8,637 nt of DNA from assembly GCA_009996555.1 (NCBI GenBank), contig JAACZX010000488.1:1-8637 (forward strand), read 5' to 3'. The notes below the pieces were generated by a model, which had not been told where the DNA came from, searched no databases, and worked only from the letters and a program-made list of their open reading frames with translations. Made by a program: the position numbers and the translations under genes. The DNA is from Chitinophagaceae bacterium (GTDB lineage: Bacteria; Bacteroidota; Bacteroidia; Chitinophagales; Chitinophagaceae). This document shows, one piece after another, positions 1 to 6,538 of the stretch (positions within the stretch are counted from its first letter, which is position 1; the number at the start of each line of letters is the position of its first letter).

Positions 1-327
1 TTCCTGTTCACTTACCGGAGCTGATTTGATCAAAATATCGCATTGGTAAACTTCTTTGCGGTCGTAGGCAATTTTTGCGCCTGCTTCGCTGTAATCTTTA
101 TCAGAAAAATGTGCGCCTTCACCTGCAAGGTATTCAATCATTACCCGGTGGCCATTGCTCACCAACACACTTACTGCTTCGGGAGTTAATGCAACCCTGT
201 TTTCCTGGAACATCTGCTCACGGGGAATACCAATGAACAACTGAGCGCCTTTTGCTTTGATATCTAATTTCTCTTCTAAGGTCTCGTAACTGAATGATGC
301 GCTTACTATTGGTTTTGATAAAGCCAT
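1..327 (-). CDS. ald: Alanine dehydrogenase, N-terminal part (3' end beyond left edge)
   Basis: This is the first 109 residues of a probable NAD-dependent alanine dehydrogenase (L-alanine to pyruvate plus ammonia, cytoplasmic). The ATG is at 325-327 and the frame is open to the window edge. The visible part is the alanine dehydrogenase/transhydrogenase N-terminal domain: GIPRE at residues 33-37, the NRVALTP block at 43-49, GHRVMIE at 59-65, AGEGAHFSD at 68-76 and DILIKSAP at 97-104. By family knowledge, Arg44 and Lys101 correspond to the pyruvate-binding Arg and Lys. About 30 residues precede the GIPRE block, whereas classical enzymes start almost at it; I associate this extension with Bacteroidota homologues. 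The gene follows tsaE on the same strand after 45 bp with no visible terminator, so co-transcription is likely. The Rossmann NAD-binding domain lies outside the window, so a transhydrogenase alpha-subunit relative is not strictly excluded. Confidence 0.88.
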   Translation of the reverse strand, partial: MALSKPIVSASFSYETLEEKLDIKAKGAQLFIGIPREQMFQENRVALTPEAVSVLVSNGHRVMIEYLAGEGAHFSDKDYSEAGAKIAYDRKEVYQCDILIKSAPVSEQE

Positions 328-372
328 ACGTTCACTGCCTGGTTGATTTCAGAAAGAACCCAAATTACAAAA

Positions 373-792
373 CTACTTTGGAACTTGTACAGTTATTCTG
401 CGGGTGTTTGTATCCACCACGTCTATTGACAAATACACGGTATTGCCGGGAAAAAGATCTGCAGCCTTGCCCGGCCATTCCACAAAACAAAGTTCACCGC
501 TGAACAATACATCTTCCACTCCTGCCTGTATTGCTTCTTCTTCATCTTTTATACGGTAAAGATCGAGGTGGTACACCGTTTTGCCTTCTGCAGACTGGTA
601 TTGATTAATAATGGAAAACGTAGGACTGCCCACTGCATCACGCACACCCAGCACATCACACAACGCATGAATGAATGTGGTTTTACCGCTACCCATTGCA
701 GCATCAAACGCCCACACACGATGATCTTTCAGCTGTTGCAGCATTTCGCTTGCAACCTCATGTATATTCTGTTGTGTAAAAACGTACTGCAC
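373..792 (-). CDS. tsaE: tRNA threonylcarbamoyladenosine biosynthesis ATPase TsaE
   Basis: This 139-residue protein matches TsaE (YjeE family), the small P-loop ATPase that works with TsaB and TsaD to make the t6A37 modification of ANN-decoding tRNAs in the cytoplasm. The Walker A segment is AAMGSGKTT (31-39), where the usual first Gly is Ala31. It is followed by SPTF (56-59), HLDLYR (75-80) and the hallmark VEWP (104-107). Length is normal for the family. The start is taken as GTG at 790-792: the next in-frame Met is residue 17 and would remove the first beta strand, and no ATG lies in frame just upstream. A TATCTTTG element about 23 bp upstream of the start (minus strand, 815-822) fits a Bacteroidota -7 box and would give a very short leader. 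The alanine dehydrogenase gene lies directly downstream. Confidence 0.93.
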   Translation of the reverse strand: MQYVFTQQNIHEVASEMLQQLKDHRVWAFDAAMGSGKTTFIHALCDVLGVRDAVGSPTFSIINQYQSAEGKTVYHLDLYRIKDEEEAIQAGVEDVLFSGELCFVEWPGKAADLFPGNTVYLSIDVVDTNTRRITVQVPK

Positions 793-814
793 AGTGTTAT
801 TTGAATGATGGTTG

Positions 815-822
815 CAAAGATA
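815..822 (-). promoter_or_regulatory. Candidate -7 promoter element for tsaE
   Basis: Read on the minus strand this is TATCTTTG, a full match to the Bacteroidota TAnnTTTG -7 consensus, placed just upstream of the tsaE GTG. I found no good TTTG -33 box at the expected 19-21 bp distance, so the call rests on one element and its position. Confidence 0.35.
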
Positions 823-825
823 TTG

Positions 826-857
826 ATTGAAGGGCTTTTACTCCTGCTGTAACTTTG
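826..857 (+). promoter_or_regulatory. Candidate Bacteroidota-type promoter for the copA-like gene
   Basis: The box TAACTTTG at 850-857 is an exact TAnnTTTG match, and ATTG at 826-829 lies 20 bp upstream, the spacing expected for the -33 element. Transcription would start near 863, giving a leader of about 95 nt before the copA ATG at 960. The box overlaps the 8-bp palindrome TTTGCAAA (854-861), which is flanked by CTGCT (844-848) and AGCAG (865-869). A regulator could bind there, but this is inference. Confidence 0.45.
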
Positions 858-887
858 CAAAAGAAGCAGTTCTTTAAAAACCAGCCC

Positions 888-903
888 GCTGATCACAATC
901 AGC
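888..903. repeat. Small inverted repeat in the copA leader
   Basis: GCTGAT at 888-893 and ATCAGC at 898-903 form a perfect 6-bp dyad around CACA, roughly 25-40 nt downstream of the predicted transcription start. It could be an operator half-site pair or a leader hairpin. A 6-bp dyad can also arise by chance, and I cannot name a regulator. Confidence 0.25.
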
Positions 904-959
904 ATCTGCAATAATTTTTATAGACCTGTTACGTGTAAAAAAGTGATTAAACTGAGCAC

Positions 960-3203
960 ATGAAAACGATGAACTGGAAGGTTGATGGCATGACCTGTAC
1001 AAACTGTGCCCTTACCATCAGCAAATACCTCGAGAAAGAAGGAATAAAAAATGTGAAGGCCAACCCCGCCAGCGGCGAAGTGTTGTTTGACTTTAACGAA
1101 CATACCGATACAACCAAACTGGAAAAAGGACTTGAATCATTAGGTTACCAGGTGGCCGAACGCAATGGCGTTACTGCGAAACCTGATGAGAAGAAAAAGA
1201 TGAACAGGTTTCTCCGCTACGTGCTACTCTGTGCGCCTTTTACAATTGTACTGATGATGCACATGCTGGAAAAATGGGTGCATATTCACTGGCTTATGAA
1301 CCCTTGGGTACAACTGGCCTTGTGTATTCCGGTTTATGTAATAGGTATGAGTTTTTTTGGACGCAGTGCATGGAAAAGTATCCGCAACGGATTACCCAAT
1401 ATGAATGTGCTGGTAGCTATAGGTGCAACAGCAGCATTTGTTTACAGTTTGTACGGAACGCTTACAGGGCAGGCACAAGAATACATGTTTTATGAAACTG
1501 CTGCCACCATTATCACACTTGTATTCCTGGGTAATTATCTTGAAGATGCATCGGTTGAGCAAACACAACGTGCATTGAACAGTTTAGCCAAAAGCCAGAA
1601 GGTAATGGCAAATATGATCGCATTTGATGATCAGCACCATGAGCAGATATTTGCAGTTGAAAATTCTGTTTTGCATGTAGGCGACCTTATTCTTATAAAA
1701 AGTGGTGAACAGATACCGGCCGATTGTAAAATATTATGGGGTGAAGCAACAGTGAACGAGGCCATCATTACCGGCGAAAGTTTACCGCTAACGAAAAAAC
1801 AAAAAGATCAACTCATAGGCGGAAGTCTGCTGGTTGATGGAACTGTAAAAGCACAGGTAACTGCCACCGCTAAAGATTCTGTGTTAGCCAATATTGTCAA
1901 TCTTGTAAAACAGGCGCAAGGCGAAAAACCTCCTGTACAACAATTGGCAGATAAAATAAGTGCAGTATTTGTTCCCGTTGTTCTTGGCATTGCAGCTGTA
2001 ACACTCATTGCAAACTGGATCATTCTGCAGGAGTTTACTCCTGCGTTAATGAGGAGCATTGCCGTACTGGTAATTGCATGCCCCTGTGCAATGGGTTTGG
2101 CAACTCCGGCTGCCATTGCCGTGGGTCTTGGCCGTGCTGCAAAAAATGGTGTTCTTTTCCGCAATGCAAAAAGTCTTGAACTGTTCAAAAACATCACACA
2201 GGTTGTGTTTGATAAAACAGGTACACTTACCACCGGTAAGTTTACACTGGCAGACTGGAAGATTGTGAATGATGAAGAAGCAATTGTGAATGGTCAATGG
2301 GCAATGGGCAATAGCCAGCTTCAAAATAATAACCTGGCTGGAGAAAGTAACGTTTCAACAGCAGAGGCTTCTATTCAGCATTCAGCATTCACCATTGACG
2401 CTACCGAATTTCAACGTATTGTTTATTCGTTAGAAAAATATTCAAATCATCCCATTGCAACATGTATTGCCACCGCATGGAAAACCAATAAGGATGAACG
2501 TTGGGCTTCTGTTCAGGAAGTGAAAGGATTGGGCATGAAGGGTATTACAAAAGATGGTGTGGAATGGATCGCCGGTTCATACAAAGCAGCGCAACAGCAA
2601 ACAACCGATGAAACACACAACGTGTATGTATTACGCAATGGCGAATTAATAGGTTGGGTAGATGTTATTGATGAACTGCGTCCCGAAGCAAAATCAATTG
2701 TGCAATACCTGAAAAGTAAACAGATCAAAACCATTCTGCTGAGTGGAGATCGCAAAACAAAAAGTGAGATCATTGCCAAACAACTTGGAATTGATGAAGT
2801 GATTGCAGAACAAACGCCTGAACAAAAACTGGAAGTAATTGACCGGTTGAACAAAGCTGTGCCAACGGCAATGGTGGGCGATGGCATTAATGATGCACCT
2901 GCACTGGCAAAAGCAACTATTGGTATTTCGTTAAGCGAAGCATCGCAGGTGGCTGTGCAAACAGCTGATGTGGTGTTAATGAATCACGGGTTGAAGAATC
3001 TTCCTTTATCACTTGGTTTAGGCAGGCACACATTCTTAACCATCAAACAGAATTTATTCTGGGCATTCTTTTACAATATTGTTGCCATTCCTGTAGCAGC
3101 ATTTGGATTACTCACGCCAACATTTGGTGCATTGGTGATGGGGTTGAGTGATGTGGTATTAGCGATCAACAGTGTGCGGTTGTTTGTGAAAAGAGTGGTG
3201 TAA
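960..3203 (+). CDS. copA: Copper-type P1B ATPase (CopA-like heavy-metal exporter)
   Basis: This 747-residue inner-membrane protein probably pumps Cu(I) out of the cytoplasm using ATP. One N-terminal heavy-metal-associated domain has the GMTCTNC site (Cys13, Cys16). Eight membrane segments are readable: two before the actuator domain's pair, then M1-M6. Motifs are TGES at 271-274 (actuator), CPC at 374-376 (M4 metal site), DKTGT with the phosphorylated Asp418, the N-domain His497-Pro498 and GDGIND at 640-645. M5 keeps YN (705-706). M6 reads MGLSD (727-731), so the second Ser of the usual Cu-ATPase MxxSS is Asp731. Between the DKTGT motif and the HP region lie about 38 extra residues (443-480), encoded by a segment bounded by heptamer repeats. 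Length is normal for a CopA with one metal-binding domain. ATG 960 is preferred; ATG 969 is possible. No copper chaperone or CsoR/CueR-type regulator is visible nearby. Confidence 0.93.
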   Translation: MKTMNWKVDGMTCTNCALTISKYLEKEGIKNVKANPASGEVLFDFNEHTDTTKLEKGLESLGYQVAERNGVTAKPDEKKKMNRFLRYVLLCAPFTIVLMMHMLEKWVHIHWLMNPWVQLALCIPVYVIGMSFFGRSAWKSIRNGLPNMNVLVAIGATAAFVYSLYGTLTGQAQEYMFYETAATIITLVFLGNYLEDASVEQTQRALNSLAKSQKVMANMIAFDDQHHEQIFAVENSVLHVGDLILIKSGEQIPADCKILWGEATVNEAIITGESLPLTKKQKDQLIGGSLLVDGTVKAQVTATAKDSVLANIVNLVKQAQGEKPPVQQLADKISAVFVPVVLGIAAVTLIANWIILQEFTPALMRSIAVLVIACPCAMGLATPAAIAVGLGRAAKNGVLFRNAKSLELFKNITQVVFDKTGTLTTGKFTLADWKIVNDEEAIVNGQWAMGNSQLQNNNLAGESNVSTAEASIQHSAFTIDATEFQRIVYSLEKYSNHPIATCIATAWKTNKDERWASVQEVKGLGMKGITKDGVEWIAGSYKAAQQQTTDETHNVYVLRNGELIGWVDVIDELRPEAKSIVQYLKSKQIKTILLSGDRKTKSEIIAKQLGIDEVIAEQTPEQKLEVIDRLNKAVPTAMVGDGINDAPALAKATIGISLSEASQVAVQTADVVLMNHGLKNLPLSLGLGRHTFLTIKQNLFWAFFYNIVAIPVAAFGLLTPTFGALVMGLSDVVLAINSVRLFVKRVV
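2286..2399 (+). repeat. In-frame insert in copA bounded by inverted heptanucleotide arrays
   Basis: The left array (2286-2313) consists of GTGAATG, GTCAATG, GGCAATG, GGCAATA. The right array (2372-2399), read on the opposite strand, is GTCAATG, GTGAATG, CTGAATG, CTGAATA. The two 28-bp arms therefore match as an inverted repeat at 20 of 28 positions, separated by 58 bp. The span from outer edge to outer edge is 114 bp, exactly 38 codons, so the copA frame is kept. It encodes a hydrophilic, Asn/Gln/Ser-rich stretch (residues 443-480) in the nucleotide-binding domain where family members normally have a short loop (family knowledge from memory). The inner region also has a 6-bp dyad (AGCCAG at 2313-2318, CTGGCT at 2334-2339). 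The style resembles the short tandem heptamer repeats (STRR) of cyanobacteria, but homology to them is not claimed. Confidence 0.7.
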
Positions 3204-3247
3204 GCCATTTCAAATTAATGCGTAAATTGTAGATATATAAATAAAAC

Positions 3248-3430
3248 ATGACCATCACAATTCCTAAAAAAGCTTCAAAGGAGCAGGTAAAAGAAGCCAT
3301 TTCCAAGCTTGGTAAAAAGAACAAAAAAGTTGCTCCCAGGAAAGGCAATGCCGCAAAATTTTTTGGTGCAAATCCAAATGAAGCCGATGGTATGTCTTTC
3401 CAGAAAAAAGTAAGGAAAGAATGGAATTAG
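3248..3430 (+). CDS. vapB: Putative VapB-type antitoxin
   Basis: This is a 60-residue, lysine-rich, basic protein starting at ATG 3248, 45 bp after the copA stop. Its stop overlaps the start of the PIN-domain gene by 10 bp, the usual antitoxin-then-toxin order with translational coupling. The N-terminal stretch (TITIPKKASKEQVKEAISKL) could form a strand followed by a helix. The C-terminal SFQKKVRKEWN resembles the toxin-wrapping tail of several Bacteroidota VapB antitoxins (DUF2281-like, from memory). I see no classical AbrB or ribbon-helix-helix signature with certainty, so the assignment leans on position and the C-terminal tail. It would be expected to neutralise the neighbouring toxin and repress the pair's own transcription (family knowledge). 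An A-rich tract precedes the start and there is no clear Shine-Dalgarno sequence. Confidence 0.72.
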   Translation: MTITIPKKASKEQVKEAISKLGKKNKKVAPRKGNAAKFFGANPNEADGMSFQKKVRKEWN

Positions 3431-3783
3431 TATTGATTGATACAAATATTGTTCTCTACACACTTAAAGGCAATCCCGTAATTGAACCTTATCTCGAAAT
3501 GGATTTTGCCATTTCAGAAATATCGACCATTGAATTATTGGGTGTTAAAAATATTGATGAGTCGTCGTTCAAAATCAGAAAGAAATTTATCGACAGCATT
3601 TACAACTACCCCTTTAATACCCAAATTAAAGAACTGACCATTTTGCTAAAGCAAAGCTATACGCTGAAGATTCCTGATGCCATCATAGCAGCAACAGCTA
3701 TGCACTATAAGCAACCGCTACTCACTGCAGATAAAGATTTCAAAAAAATCAGGGAGATTAGTTCCATCATCATTACTTTGTAA
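3421..3783 (+). CDS. vapC: VapC-type PIN-domain ribonuclease toxin
   Basis: This 120-residue single PIN domain has the family's acidic residues in order: Asp7 in LIDTN, Glu38 in STIELLG, Asp87 in IPDAIIAATA, and Asp105/Asp107 in LLTADKDF. VapC toxins use these to bind Mg2+ or Mn2+ and cleave RNA, often tRNA or rRNA; the target here is unknown. The start ATG lies inside the last codons of the antitoxin gene, and the purine-rich AAGGAAAGA just before it could serve as a ribosome-binding site. Length is typical and no catalytic residue appears lost, so the toxin is probably active. The pair sits between a metal ATPase and a helicase gene and looks more A+T-rich than either, which would fit acquisition by transfer (inference). 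Confidence 0.9.
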   Translation: MELVLIDTNIVLYTLKGNPVIEPYLEMDFAISEISTIELLGVKNIDESSFKIRKKFIDSIYNYPFNTQIKELTILLKQSYTLKIPDAIIAATAMHYKQPLLTADKDFKKIREISSIIITL

Positions 3784-3792
3784 CATCACCTG

Positions 3793-5697
3793 ATGTCATT
3801 ATTAGAAACCATACTTCACCAATACTGGGGCTATTCTTCTTTTCGTCCAATGCAGGAAGAGATCATTACTTCTGTGCTGGAAGGACATGATACATTGGCG
3901 CTGCTGCCTACCGGTGGTGGAAAAAGCATCTGCTACCAGGTGCCTGCTTTGGCGAAAGACGGTTTGTGTATTGTGGTTTCGCCATTGATCGCTTTAATGA
4001 AAGACCAGGTAGAGGCACTGCACCGGAAAAACATTGAAGCAGCAGCTATTTACACCGGCATGCCTTTTCCGCAAGTGAAAGAAATTCTGCAATTGGCCAT
4101 TAACGACAAACTGAAGTTTTTGTATGTTTCACCGGAACGGCTGGGAACAAATCTTTTTCTTGAATACCTGCCGGGCATGAATGTGCAACTCATTGCTGTA
4201 GATGAAGCACATTGTATTTCGCAATGGGGTTACGATTTCCGGCCTGCTTATCTTAAGATCAAAGAACTGCGGCAGGAATTAAGATCGGTTCCTTTGCTTG
4301 CCGTAACAGCTTCTGCTACTCCGCATGTACAGGAAGATATTTGCAGGCAATTGCAATTCCGCAATCATCATATTTACAAAGGCTCCTTTCTGCGGCCCAA
4401 TGTTTCATTCAGTGTATTTCGTGTTGACAGTCGCATTAATAAAATACTGCAAATACTAAACAATGTACAAGGCACTGCTATTGTGTATTGCAAAAGCAGG
4501 AGAATGACACAGGAAACGGCTCAGCTGCTGCAACTGCATGGCATCTCTGCCGATTATTATCATGCAGGCTTATCAAATACCGATCGCAGCAAGCGGCAGG
4601 AAGCCTGGCTGCACAACGAAATACGTGTTATGGTTTGCACCAATGCCTTCGGCATGGGTATTGACAAACCTGATGTGCGTGTTGTAATACATCACGACAC
4701 ACCCGACTGTTTGGAAAATTATTACCAGGAAGCAGGTCGTGCCGGGCGTGACGGACAAAAAGCCTATGCTGTTCTTTTGTACGAAGAAAAAGACCTGGCA
4801 GAACTGAAAGGACTTTCTGCTATCCGCTTTCCACCGGTTGAAGAAGTAAAAAAAACATACCAGTGTCTTGTAAACTATTTACAGTTGCCAAGCGGCAGTG
4901 GAGAACAATTGTGGATGGAATTTGATCTGCAGGATTTTATTAAAACATTTAAGTTGAATGTATATACGGCGGTATATGCCATTAAAACACTTGAACAGGA
5001 AGGCTGGATCAGTTATGCGGAACAAATATTTTTACCTTCAAGAGTTGTGTTTACTGCCAGCAAAGAAACACTGAGAGCGTTTGAGCAACAGCATCCTGAA
5101 CTTGATGCTGTAACGAAAGGATTACTACGCACCTATGCCGGTATTTATGATCAGGAATGTATTATTTCAGAAAAACAACTGGTGAGTATTGTAAAAGCCG
5201 ATCTTCCTGTTATTAAACAGCAATTGATGCAACTGCACCAGCACGGCATTATTCAATACAGCCCGCAGAAAGATACACCACAGTTGCAGTTTCTTGAAAA
5301 CCGTCCGGCTACAGAAGATCTGTTCATTAACCAAACAAATCTTTTGCAACGCAAACAGCAGTTTGAACAACGGGTACAAACCATGCTCACTTATATTGAA
5401 GACACACTGCAGTGCCGGAGCAAACTGATCAGTAATTATTTTGGTGATGATACTACAGAAGATTGCGGCGTGTGTGATGTGTGCCTGCATAAAAAAGGAA
5501 ACCAACTTACGCCTGCTGAGTTTACCCGGTTGCAAGAACAAATACTCCATGCAGCCAATGAACAAGGCATCATCGTAAAGGATTTTATCAGCCGCTTAGG
5601 CAGTAAACAAAAAGAACGGGTGTGGAAAGTGATTGATCATTTGCTGGCAGAAGAAAAGATTATATTGAATGAAAGTGGTTTATTAAAGAAGCGATAA
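3793..5697 (+). CDS. recQ: RecQ-family ATP-dependent DNA helicase
   Basis: This 634-residue superfamily 2 helicase is expected to unwind DNA 3' to 5' during recombination and replication repair. Motif 0 is FRPMQ (17-21), Walker A is TGGGKS (40-45), the DEAH box is at 137-140 and is followed by the RecQ aromatic-rich loop CISQWGYDFRP, and motif VI is QEAGRAGRDG (312-321). A Cys4 zinc site is formed by Cys541, Cys558, Cys561 and Cys564, with the same 17-3-3 spacing as E. coli RecQ (380/397/400/403). Here, however, it lies about 160 residues later, after a stretch (about 345-510) that appears to hold winged-helix-like elements. A short final winged-helix-like segment follows and no HRDC domain is evident. 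The gene begins 9 bp after the vapC stop and is probably co-transcribed with it. It is a paralogue-type RecQ, so it may not be the strain's main RecQ. Confidence 0.92.
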   Translation: MSLLETILHQYWGYSSFRPMQEEIITSVLEGHDTLALLPTGGGKSICYQVPALAKDGLCIVVSPLIALMKDQVEALHRKNIEAAAIYTGMPFPQVKEILQLAINDKLKFLYVSPERLGTNLFLEYLPGMNVQLIAVDEAHCISQWGYDFRPAYLKIKELRQELRSVPLLAVTASATPHVQEDICRQLQFRNHHIYKGSFLRPNVSFSVFRVDSRINKILQILNNVQGTAIVYCKSRRMTQETAQLLQLHGISADYYHAGLSNTDRSKRQEAWLHNEIRVMVCTNAFGMGIDKPDVRVVIHHDTPDCLENYYQEAGRAGRDGQKAYAVLLYEEKDLAELKGLSAIRFPPVEEVKKTYQCLVNYLQLPSGSGEQLWMEFDLQDFIKTFKLNVYTAVYAIKTLEQEGWISYAEQIFLPSRVVFTASKETLRAFEQQHPELDAVTKGLLRTYAGIYDQECIISEKQLVSIVKADLPVIKQQLMQLHQHGIIQYSPQKDTPQLQFLENRPATEDLFINQTNLLQRKQQFEQRVQTMLTYIEDTLQCRSKLISNYFGDDTTEDCGVCDVCLHKKGNQLTPAEFTRLQEQILHAANEQGIIVKDFISRLGSKQKERVWKVIDHLLAEEKIILNESGLLKKR

Positions 5698-5715
5698 AAA
5701 AAACTGAGCTTTATC
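5693..5715 (+). terminator. Possible weak terminator hairpin at the end of the RecQ-family gene
   Basis: GATAAA (5693-5698, overlapping the stop codon) can pair with TTTATC (5710-5715) around an 11-nt loop. The stem is short and A/T-only apart from one pair, and no clean U-tract follows, so termination here is doubtful. Confidence 0.2.
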
Positions 5716-5931
5716 ACTTATTTGTTTGAAATAAACATAAAGAAATAACAGGAATGTAAAAATATGTATTATGTTTAAGTGTTCTCAAGCAACCCGCTTG
5801 CAAACACATACCTGTTAATACCTGCAGCAGCTAATCATTTTTATGAAAATACTTAATAACACCCTGGTACAAGACCATAGCCCTCCCTTTCTACTTTTAC
5901 TGAATCCTTTTATTTATTAAAACAACCTTTT
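5698..5931. other. A+T-rich intergenic spacer with candidate promoter for the OMP gene
   Basis: These 234 bp hold no convincing gene. TACTTTTA at 5892-5899 (7 of 8 to TAnnTTTG) would start transcription about 27 nt before the ATG at 5932. A second 7-of-8 match, TATGTTTA, lies at 5770-5777. Neither has a good -33 box. A 25-codon ORF (5843-5920) is present but has no support. CAAGC/GCTTG (5786-5800) and TTATTT/AAATAA (5718-5734) are minor dyads. No tRNA, CRISPR or attachment-site pattern is visible. Confidence 0.4.
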
Positions 5932-6528
5932 ATGAAGTACATTTTATTATTTCTTATTGTATCAACACAACTTACAAAAACAAACGCCCAGTTAAACAAA
6001 GGCACATGGCTTTTTGGTGGCAATGGAAGTTTATTCTCTTACAACCAAAGTTATACAGCCCCTCCCCCTAACCCAGATTTTACCGGGAAATTTACCAGCA
6101 TAGACCTATCGGCCAATGTAGGGTATTTCTTTGCGGAGAAGTTTGCCGGAGGGTTAAGACCTTATTTTTCTACTTACAAAGGCGAAACTTCAGGTGGTGC
6201 AATTGCAAACGAATTAAAATTCGCAATAGGCCCATTTGCGAGGTATTATTTTTTAAATACCGACAGGCAGTTTAATGTATTAACTGACATAAGCTATCAG
6301 GTTGGAATTAATAAGCTCTTTAGCGGCGATAAGCCACAAGGGAAGTATAATACCTTATCCATTATGGCAGGAACTGAAGTTTTTTTTAATAGTGCCGTGG
6401 GTTTGGAAGTATTGGTAGGCTATAAAAACCTGGTTGCTTCATTTGAAAACAGTCCAAGTGCTTACAAAAATACTATGAAAGGATTTCAGACATCCATTGG
6501 TTTTCTATTTCATTTAGAAAAAAATTAA
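5932..6528 (+). CDS. Outer-membrane beta-barrel (porin-like) protein
   Basis: This is a 198-residue secreted protein with an N-terminal signal peptide (hydrophobic stretch ILLFLIVS, likely cleaved after Ala-Gln near residue 20). The mature part opens with NKGTWLFGGNGSLF and continues as alternating amphipathic strands: SIDLSANVGYFF, GGLRPYFSTY, KFAIGPFARYYF, VLTDISYQVGI, LSIMAGTEVFF, VGLEVLVGYK and FQTSIGFLFHL. This suggests a small 8-strand barrel of the Bacteroidota outer-membrane beta-barrel type, ending in an aromatic-containing last strand. Substrate or function cannot be read from the sequence. The T9SS-cargo gene starts 10 bp after its stop and they probably share a transcript, but a functional partnership is not established. 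Confidence 0.82.
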   Translation: MKYILLFLIVSTQLTKTNAQLNKGTWLFGGNGSLFSYNQSYTAPPPNPDFTGKFTSIDLSANVGYFFAEKFAGGLRPYFSTYKGETSGGAIANELKFAIGPFARYYFLNTDRQFNVLTDISYQVGINKLFSGDKPQGKYNTLSIMAGTEVFFNSAVGLEVLVGYKNLVASFENSPSAYKNTMKGFQTSIGFLFHLEKN

Positions 6529-6538
6529 CACCAAAATC

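Noticed and set aside
568..804. A 78-codon plus-strand frame overlapping tsaE.
   Set aside because: TsaE on the other strand carries every expected motif over the same bases, and the plus-strand product has none.
2286..2399. Considered whether the heptamer arrays are a CRISPR array or an insertion-sequence end pair.
   Set aside because: Units are 7 bp with no spacers, so it is not CRISPR. There is no transposase and the arms are degenerate tandem units rather than clean terminal inverted repeats, so I kept it as a heptamer-repeat element of unknown type.
2046..2887. Several long open frames on the minus strand across copA (for example 1808-2233 and 2513-2887).
   Set aside because: They lie antisense to a well-supported coding region with clear P-type ATPase motifs. 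Their translations look like Cys/Ser/Thr-rich shadow sequence without motifs.
5167..5565. A 132-codon minus-strand frame within the helicase gene.
   Set aside because: It is antisense to the helicase gene's conserved zinc-site region and shows no family signature.
5786..5800. Dyad CAAGC/GCTTG in the spacer before the outer-membrane protein gene, as a terminator.
   Set aside because: It has only five base pairs with no T-tract, which is expected by chance in a spacer this size.
5843..5920. A 25-codon ORF upstream of the outer-membrane protein gene, possibly a leader peptide or small protein.
   Set aside because: It has no recognisable ribosome-binding site, no run of regulatory codons and no similarity I can recall. 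The likely promoter at 5892-5899 would start transcription inside it.
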